A stretch of 64,000 nucleotides of DNA, taken from Branchiostoma floridae. Its lineage: Eukaryota > Chordata > Leptocardii > Amphioxiformes > Branchiostomatidae. The notes below the pieces were generated by a model, which saw only the letters and a list, made by a program, of their open reading frames with translations, made no database searches and was not told the origin of the DNA. The first letter of the stretch is position 1; each line of letters begins with the position of its first letter. Of this stretch, positions 56,550 through 64,000 are shown one piece after another. Location of the stretch: assembly GCF_000003815.2 (NCBI RefSeq), contig NC_049997.1, positions 4,323,437-4,387,436 of the forward strand, written 5' to 3'. The position numbers and the translations under genes were made by a program.

Positions 56550-59500
56550 TACACAACTATGTCTCAACTCCACCTACGTTTCGGTGACCGTCTGTCACCT
56601 TCCTTGGATGGAGAGGAATTAAGAATTAGATAATAATTGTCACACTATTAAATGTCTGTATATAAGACGCCTTTATATTTGAGACGCCATCGTAAACACT
56701 GCATTACATATATGTATGCAAATGTTTTACGTTTGCGGCTGCATCTGTAAGAAGCGACACCTACTGCTGCAGTACAATAAAATCAGAATTGCCCTGAGGA
56801 AGGTAACAAAGGATCATATAAATGGAAAGAAGCAATGGTTGTGTACAAAAAAAAGGTGTTTTTCATTAATCTAGATCGGACATTATTTCGTATAATTCTA
56901 CCTCGCCAAGGAAAATATACTTATCTATAGAAACAAAATTATTCAAGCCAGAAAGTCTATAGGAAATTTAACGATAACTTGTAGATCTATACGGTGGAAA
57001 TGGTGGTTGCACGTTGTAAGTGTAATTTTGACAATATTAGTTTGTTGTTTCATCGGACGTTCGTAACATTTTCCGGAGCCTACAGAATCTCCACATAAGG
57101 CAATGTATGTGCAGTAGCCAATGGCATTGGCCCCCTTCTTAAACTAATTAACATATCTACAGTAGGTGCGTATTGTTAATAACATTCATTGCACGTAACT
57201 AATTTCTATTATCGACATAGCTGCACTTTTCTTTGATATACCACTGATCAAAACCAGCCCTTGGTTTTACAATAGCATCTTCGGCATAAATATCATGCCA
57301 GATAAATTAATAAATAAAGTACAATAATACAATACATAGTTAACTCAGTACGTCAACATTAATAACTGTTATTCTTTGTTGCAAGGGATGACATATATCA
57401 ACAGGTAGAAGCCATTTTTGTTGTTTACACTTTGTCACTATGGCGACAAGATGACAAAGCCACCAGCTATTTCTGACATAAAAGCACAAAACATAGACCA
57501 ATAGTGGACGCCCATCACAGTTAAAAGAATGACCAATAAGAAAATTGCAATTAAAGGTTCTACCAATGAGAGATTGGATGCATGTACTTCAAATGTTTGC
57601 ATTTTTTGCTCAGTTTGCATTTCTACCCTTTGACAATGGTGGACAAGGCTGTAGGCTGTGTAGCCTTGGTCTATTCCTGTTACAACCATAACAAAATGCA
57701 TTAATCTGCATCAGCATTGGCGAAATTCTTGAAGAACATTTAGCAGGTGACAGGATTCCCGTAAATATGGAACATAAAGAAGACATACAACAGAGAGCAT
57801 GTTGACAATACATTTGCATGCTTTCACCAGTATCGTACCCAGATCACTCTACTCAAGGTACCCTGGGTACGATGGGAGGCGATAAGGAAGTGACAGAAGC
57901 TGTCATGTTATGTTTTTATTTAATTTAAAAACGCCGGCGGGTTGGAATACCACGTTCCTGATTGTTGTCTCCACAAAGGTGCCAGTTAAAATCTCATCAA
58001 TCATATTTAGGATTTGAACTCTGACACGGTGGAGGTGGGGAGGGGGGCGTTAGTTCATGCAGGGTCAAACGTGACTGTTGATGTTTATCAATATCATGAT
58101 GATGCGATAACTTAAAATTTTTGAATTCTTTACAATCATCGCAAAATACTCACTTATAGACGAGTCCATACTGATGCAAGCTAAACAATTTTGAGATAAT
58201 TTTCTTTAGTCTATATCACTTTTCTGTGCTTAATATTTCAAAACAATTACAGGAATTTAAAAATCTAACCTGTCTCACCAAGGAGCTTTTATCGTCATTT
58301 CGCATTGTTTACCACAGTTTTGATAGATATGGAAATGGTAATAACTGTTGCAAGTTTCTATATTAGAAAGCTTTAACTACATTAAAATATGTAACACCAT
58401 ATAAAAGAAAATAATCATCTTAAAAAGGTCATAAAATATTTTTCTAGGAGATTTAGTATCAAAACTTGACACAGCCCTAATGACCTCAGAAATTGTAAAT
58501 AAACTGAATTTTTTAAGAGTTTGGACGGACAGTTAAAAGATTGAGGTCAGGGAATTTGATACGTAACAAAGACTGGTCATAATAAAGGCCGTGGTGACAT
58601 ACAGGAAACAGATAACATCACACCTTCAATTAAATTCACTTGCAATTAAAGATAATTATATCAGGAAAAGGTCGATGAAATTTGACACTAAAAGATGAGG
58701 AGACATACTTTGATTCATTTGTGGATCAAGAAGAATTTGATTTGATAACGTCTTTTTGATTAAGATCTTAGAATGATATTTTCAAGGACCCAGTGGACAT
58801 CATTTTCTAGGGCTTGTATCAAGGTGACTTGCGAACACTTTATGTACTACACTACTTATATTACACATTTATGTCTACAACATACATGGTCCACTACACT
58901 TAGGAATAGGGCTAGTCTACGTAAACCGGGGAAAAACTACCCGCGTACCATCCTTAGGGCATGGTATATTTGTTTTTTTAACGGTATTAAGTCCTACTAT
59001 TAGCACTCCGTAAAATTTCACCGGGTGCACTGAGTAAAATTGGCGGGTGGTTACCACTTCTATTACCGAGGATACCACGTGAAGCCCACGATGAGCTGGT
59101 ACCAGGTTAGATGTAAACAAAGTGAGACAGAGACTTGGCAGGGTGGGTGAAGTACGGCCCGAGGGCAGGCGTATTTGAGGAGAGGTCCGGACTAGAATAG
59201 AAACCAGAAGGAATGCCATTCTTAAAGTGGCAAGGCAGAGATACTTCGTCATGTCACAGCCCCCCTCCCCATGATCTGAACTGCGCAACCACAAACTAAA
59301 CTGGCCCTTAATTGCCTTTTTAAGTCTATGTGACGGAATGCCGTATACTTTTAAACACCCTTATAGTTTTAGGCTTTACAGAACACAGAATGTGTATTAA
59401 ACATACGGTTATTCTTTGTCCATTTTCTGATAATGTAGTAACGCTTGTGCAATATGGTTACTTGTCTAGTTACAATTAATGATAGAATAAAAGTGCCTAG

Positions 59501-59672
59501 TGCATTACAATTTTACATTGCCAAACTTTATTTTGTTAAATCACTTGGGATAACATCTTTTTAGAAAGACAAGAGAATTCCTAGACGGTAACTTACAACA
59601 CAACGCTTTACTAGGCCCTTCGTATCTAATTCGTGTATGTTGAAAATGGGCATTGACGTTGTGTTCCCGTAA

Positions 59673-59888
59673 AGCTAAGGGCACAACCCGCCGTACGTGC
59701 AAATACGTGCTGTCTATGTGCCAAAACGTGGACAAACTTTTGGGATCCGTAAGTGGTAAGTACCGCCTCCATACGAACTCGTAGGGAATCCGACGAATTT
59801 TGGAGCGCATAGACACGCCGTAGAACTTTACGTGCAGGCAAAACTTTGTGCCATCAGGCTGCAGATTCGGCGGGTTTTGCCCTTAGCT
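59673..59888 (+). mobile_element. MITE with 21-base inverted ends
   Basis: Starts AGCTAAGGGCACAACCCGCC and the complement of its end is AGCTAAGGGCAAAACCCGCC, one mismatch in 21. Inside are CGTGCAAATACGTGCTGT and GGTAAGTACCGCC. Other copies are at 15843-15974 and 67-109. Target duplication unclear. Confidence 0.83.
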
Positions 59889-60540
59889 AAAGGGACATAG
59901 ACACTGTGCTCCCGTATATCACAACTCAGGGTTTCACCCTAGGCAGCTTACGTCTCCATGGCGACGGACAACACCCGCTGTGCCCTGATTGGCTCCCTGC
60001 TGTGCCACTTATGAGAGAGATGTCCTATGGTGGTTTGACCTTTGACCTTACGTGACAGCACCATCTTGAAATCTTGCAAACCTGTGTGTAGAGATACGAA
60101 AAAACAGTATTGAAAAAAATACTGTTATTTCAAAAATGTTTAACATAAAACAATTATAAACAAACCAATTTTTGAGTATTCGATATATTTTGTACTTTAG
60201 ATGCTTAAAATTAGTTACTGAACAGTTGCTCTCTTTTAACGACCAATCAACTTTCATGTTAACCTTCAACGGTTTAACGAGGACAACGACCCACTCTTAA
60301 TTGGATTGTAAATCACTAGACTTGGTTTCAATACTTCTCTCAGTCCCTTTTTATTATTGACAACAACAAAGACCTTCTGATTTAAAACGTGTATACTAGA
60401 GTCGATTAAACTGACTACACTTAGACTCTAGCTTAAAACAAAATACACCTATACTGTAATCTTATCATACCATTGTCAGAAAAAGAGAACGACTGTTTAC
60501 TTTGTTTTAATGGGCCTATATTTTGATTTTGAATTTTGAG

Positions 60541-60669
60541 ACATTTAGTTTGAATCATAACACACTACAACGCAGACGACCAGACATTTAGTTTAAACCA
60601 TAACACACTTCAACGCAGATGATCAGACATTTAGTTTGAAAGACAACACGCTTCAACGCAGACTATAAA
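60541..60669 (+). repeat. 43-bp tandem repeat, three units
   Basis: ACATTTAGTTT starts at 60541, 60584 and 60627. Each unit continues ...CATAACACACT.CAACGCAGA (AGACAACACGCTTCAACGCA in the third). Confidence 0.9.
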
Positions 60670-61696
60670 GTCACTGTGCTGATACGTATCCAAAACATGG
60701 ATAGAAACTACTGCTCCCACTGCCCTGGTTTAATATTTCTCAAAAACTTACGTTAAAGTTTGTAGCATATTATGCATATTGTCTTGCAGGCTAGGAGTCG
60801 TATACTGTCAATTTTTGCAGTACGTTCATTATTTCACAGGGCTTTTCTTATGGGGCTTACCTACGCTTTGGAATCCATTGATCCTAGTATACTGGCCCAA
60901 TGCCAAATATAACGATATAACAATGAACCAAAGGTCAAAGAAGGACACTGTACAGTAATAGATATAAGTACATCGATTGATTTCGGGCTCCCTAAGGATT
61001 TAACATGACTTCTATTGTAGCTTATGTATTTGTTCGCGGGCAGCAATGCTGATATCAATATCATTATTGTTTCACTGGGATTATAGTTTCAACAATGATG
61101 CCTTCTTCTCTTTTATATGTCATGGGTGATATCTTAATTAAACGATAATCTTTCCACCCGCGCAAAAGTAAATAGCACAATAGTCAAAAAGTATTTAGGG
61201 AAAAGGTAGGTATCACGACAATTGTAAGCTGCCATTGACTACAACCATTACAGAACAATGATATGTATCGTTTTCATATAAACTAAATTTGCAGATGGCT
61301 CTTGAAGATTATGTTGGTTTAGTGGCATATCTTAAGGGATCTTATTCGGATTAAAATATGAATGTTTTAGCAAAACGTACCATTGTGGTTGCCTCGGTGT
61401 GGACCCGTTGTCCCTTGGTGCATCTTCATTTCCCATTATCTTGTCTCTTCAGGGTACATCCACAGGTGTGCGGAATTACAGGTAAGGTAATGGTGTGCTC
61501 CATCAACAAATCCCAATGAGAGCCTCCAATTTTCTTCAGATGTTTCGTTCTTTAACTTCTTTTGTACATTGTAGCAGCCAGTGCCGACACCAACGTGAGT
61601 TGTTGGAGTTTTACCAACAAAGTTCTTAATAATCAACGCAATTGTTGAAGGTCTTCTTTTAATATCGCTCTCTTTAACAAATAAATCAAAGAGAAC

Positions 61697-61702
61697 TTTA
61701 TT
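61697..61702 (-). promoter_or_regulatory. Possible poly(A) signal of the neurotrophin gene
   Basis: TTTATT on the plus strand, AATAAA on the coding strand, 58 bases beyond the stop codon. Confidence 0.5.
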
Positions 61703-61759
61703 CGGAGAAAAGTATAAAGAGGTCAGTATTTGGCAACAAGTGTTATTCAGGTGGCTAGA

Positions 61760-62878
61760 CTAGTCGGAATCTTGTCTAGATCGTTTAGGAGTCCGTTTGT
61801 TGTTTTGAGACGATAAGTCTGTAGGAGGGTTATCTTGTCTTCGTCTTGTTCTTCTTTCCCTTGATCTTTGTCTTCTCCTTTTTCGTCTTCGTCTGCTCTT
61901 CTTGGATTCTTTGCTCGTTTGCTTTTGGTGTCTTCTTCTTTCTTTTCTTGCCTGGGCGTCGTCTGCGCTTCCTGATGCCGTGCTGGTCTCAGTTTTCCTG
62001 CCATTATCTGTATCGATTTCTCCTACCTCCCCCCTCCCTTGCCCCTCCCCTTCTGCCTTTTCCTGTTCTTTCGTGACTTCTGCCAACGTTTGCTGAAAAA
62101 TATCACACATGGTCCTCTCAGCCTTGATGAACTCAGAGTTCGCTGACCGTGGTTTCTTTTTCAAAGCGCAGTTGCATGAAGTGTTAATGGCAATAAACGT
62201 ATACTCGAGCTTCCCACCAATTCTAACAATTGCAGGAACATTGGATTTCTTGGTCACACACGATGACGTCCAGTGTGCTTTGTCGATACCTCTGCACCCT
62301 CCCTCCGATCCACGACTGTCGTTGCATGTCGTCACCGCGAAAAACTGATTAATCACTTCCCCTTTGTTCAAGTCAGGTGTAATAAAAGATTGCAGTACCT
62401 CGACTTCGCGATTTTTATAGTCGTTCAAGGGTTCGCTGATGTGTTTATATTCCTGTTTTTCGTCGCAGACGCTTACTTCCTGCCCTGCGTGAACCGAGCG
62501 TTTACTTCTAGATTTCTCCCGTAACGTTTTACTGAAATCTATGTACAAGTCTTGTCCATGAGAAGGATATAAAGCCGTTCGTCGAAACGACAGATGAGGA
62601 GACATAAATAGTGGCGACGAAATAAGGTCTGTGAAATTAAACATGTGCACTGTGACTACTTTCTGAGGTGATGGCGGTCTGACGATCTTTGGCTCCGTCA
62701 GATCGTCTTGGAAAAGTACGCTATCTCTTAGGTGAGGAGGATAGTTTTCAAGGAGGTGGCGAAGACCTCCGCCTCTTCTCTCGCGTATTTCAGTCCTTTT
62801 TCTCAAATCGTCCAGGTTTCCATCTAGAACGACGGCGGGGAGTGCAGAGCAGGAGGTGCAGATGAAGACTACCACCAT
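61760..62878 (-). CDS. Neurotrophin precursor (NGF/BDNF-type growth factor) with long basic C-terminal tail
   Basis: A 372-residue frame on the minus strand. Residues 1-20 are a hydrophobic leader (MVVVFICTSCSALPAVVL), 21-123 a pro-region with an NFT glycosylation motif, and 124-127 RSKR, a furin site. The mature domain follows with Cys138, 185, 195, 207, 235 and 237. Spacings are 47-10-12-28-2 against 43-10-12-28-2 in NGF. GCRGIDKAHWTSSC fits the neurotrophin signature. By family it is a secreted dimeric ligand for Trk and p75-type receptors. Odd: the NGF Trp21 and Trp99 positions are Tyr144 and Tyr226, and the Trk-contacting Arg103 position is Ala230. The usual C-terminus is followed by 130 extra residues with an acidic part (268-290) and a dense Arg/Lys part (311-348). 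An acceptor (ATTCTTTCCAG) places the exon start at 62908, with ten open codons before the ATG, as in vertebrate neurotrophins whose coding exon follows non-coding exons. Confidence 0.93.
   Translation of the reverse strand: MVVVFICTSCSALPAVVLDGNLDDLRKRTEIRERRGGGLRHLLENYPPHLRDSVLFQDDLTEPKIVRPPSPQKVVTVHMFNFTDLISSPLFMSPHLSFRRTALYPSHGQDLYIDFSKTLREKSRSKRSVHAGQEVSVCDEKQEYKHISEPLNDYKNREVEVLQSFITPDLNKGEVINQFFAVTTCNDSRGSEGGCRGIDKAHWTSSCVTKKSNVPAIVRIGGKLEYTFIAINTSCNCALKKKPRSANSEFIKAERTMCDIFQQTLAEVTKEQEKAEGEGQGRGEVGEIDTDNGRKTETSTASGSADDAQARKERRRHQKQTSKESKKSRRRRKRRRQRSRERRTRRRQDNPPTDLSSQNNKRTPKRSRQDSD
62153..62497 (-). other. Neurotrophin cystine-knot domain (residues 128-242)
   Basis: The predicted mature factor, starting after RSKR with SVHAGQEVSVCDE. 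It ends at INTSCNCALKKK, close to the normal C-terminus of NGF. The KKK at 240-242 is a possible second processing site that would remove the tail. Confidence 0.85.
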
Positions 62879-62900
62879 GTGTGGTACGATGCAAGATCTG

Positions 62901-62910
62901 ATCAGGCCCT
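62901..62910 (-). promoter_or_regulatory. 3' splice site before the neurotrophin coding exon
   Basis: The minus strand reads TTGTTATTCTTTCCAG then GGCCTGATC. The ten codons from here to the ATG are open (GLIRSCIVPH), so an upstream exon could add an alternative N-terminus. Confidence 0.65.
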
Positions 62911-63636
62911 GGAAAGAATAACAAAAACGATTTTATTATCATGTTAGTAGTAATTTGTAAAGAGGGTGCATCACTAGACAGTGGTACATTGGCGGTATCA
63001 CTGCGTCTTAAATTTCACATGCGTTACCCTTGACTAAATAGGTATATCATGCAAAATATACATGTATGACTGAATAAACAACAAAATAGACAAGAAGATT
63101 CGCTTTCTATCCATGAAACTTGTTGAACGCATTTCATCGGCAAGATAACCTTATATAAATACCATGCTTATGAAGACAACGGATATAGGCTACCCCGTGG
63201 ATAAAGGTGAACTAGCGTTATAAAGACTATAACAGGAATGGACTTTCATAAGGCAGTAGAAAAGACAGTTCCAGCTACTTAAACGAAAGGGATTATTCCT
63301 GTCACATTTAAACTTCATCTGTCTCTCTTCATTGATGTCTTCAAATCATACAAAATTAACAAAACTATTCATAACAATATATCAAAAAGGAGACAAAAAT
63401 CGATAGACGATATAGATTCTCAACAGTAGTGATATTTTCTACAAGAAAAGAAATGAACGGATCAATGCAACAGTGCAATTGCTGATGAATGCATTATAAG
63501 TCTCCTACTGAGTCTTTGTTACTTGTAGTTTAGCCCTGGGCAGAGTGGGTCTACCAGATCCCACACGTTGATTATGTACAAATGCATAAGACAGCGTACA
63601 CACATACACACAAGCGCGCACAGAGAGAGAGACACA

Positions 63637-63668
<32 letters not shown>

Positions 63669-64000
63669 TACACACACCACACACACACACACACACACAC
63701 GCACACATTCATAGACACCCTTTACCCAACACACACATGTAAACACACACACGCCCGCACACTCACACACAGACACATAAATGCATATAAACATGTGCAC
63801 ACTCGCGCACTCATGATCACATAATACAAACAAATATACCTACACACACAGAGAGACACAGACATACATACAAACACATACACACACACACACACAAACA
63901 CATATACACACACACACACACGCACACACACACAGACAAAGCTTGGCGAAGGTTATAAAGTTTCATTCATTCCTACATAACGTTAACACATGTCTTCAAG
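62911..64000. other. Upstream of the neurotrophin coding exon
   Basis: Probably intron. No upstream exon is recognised. Positions 63043-63140 resemble 4770-4870 and 63185-63240 resemble 5915-5970, so dispersed repeats are present, followed by a CA microsatellite. Confidence 0.5.
63597..63937 (+). repeat. (CA)n microsatellite region
   Basis: Long interrupted CACACA/CATACA tract with CAGAGAGAGA patches. The open frames here on both strands are simple-sequence effects. Confidence 0.95.

Larger units (their letters stand above)
52129..61696. other. Intergenic region between gene B and the neurotrophin gene
   Basis: About 9.6 kb without a recognised host exon; the two flanking genes converge. 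It contains the gene B 3' UTR, the palindromic repeats at 54.4-55.2 kb, a CA microsatellite, a hAT MITE, a second MITE and a 43-bp triplication. Frames at 57438-57701 and 58917-59294 (minus) have no recognisable domain. Confidence 0.6.

Noticed and set aside
58917-59294. 125-codon minus-strand frame
   Set aside because: No recognised domain and no splice-site support. A repeat origin is more likely, but no second copy was found in the window to prove it.
63505-63931. Cys/Val-rich and Thr/His-rich frames near the right edge
   Set aside because: They are translations of the CA microsatellite, as are those at 55352-55615.

Overview
The window reads as nuclear DNA of an invertebrate chordate, most likely an amphioxus (Branchiostoma). 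This is inferred from small coding exons with GT-AG introns, a single neurotrophin-type gene, divergent nicotinic-receptor-like subunits in tandem, and a dense mix of tRNA-derived SINEs, LINE 3' ends and MITEs. Nothing bacterial or viral was seen. There is one assembly gap at 21088-21612.

Three protein-coding genes are supported. Receptor gene A (+, 660-10896, seven exons, about 524 aa) and receptor gene B (+, 30902-52128, seven exons, about 469 aa) encode Cys-loop ligand-gated ion channel subunits of the nicotinic acetylcholine receptor alpha type: signal peptide, Cys-loop, vicinal cysteine pair and four membrane segments. They lie head to tail about 20 kb apart. Exons 1, 3 and 4 have identical lengths in both genes (73, 45 and 110 bp), and exons 5+6 sum to 542 bp in both, so they are tandem duplicates. 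In both, the acidic residue before M2 that marks cation-selective nicotinic channels is Val. Gene B also has Trp for the second loop-C Tyr. Gene A has a GC-AG intron, and the two genes differ in the position of one intron.

On the minus strand at 61760-62878 is the main coding exon of a neurotrophin: pro-region, RSKR furin site, a six-cysteine knot with almost exactly NGF spacing, and an unusual 130-residue tail ending in a dense Arg/Lys stretch. Its upstream exons lie outside the window or are not recognisable.

The rest is introns and intergenic DNA with many repeats. These include a 39-bp minisatellite of about 29 copies in gene B intron 2 that is open on both strands; a hAT MITE with a perfect 8-bp target duplication; Kolobok-, piggyBac- and pogo-like MITEs defined by TTAA or TA junctions; a LINE interrupted by a pogo-like MITE; foldback elements; several local tandem duplications; and GT/CA microsatellites.

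Functionally, the receptor pair would act at the plasma membrane as pentameric ligand-gated channels, alone or together, and the neurotrophin would be a secreted growth factor. Nothing in the sequence ties the receptors to the neurotrophin beyond proximity.
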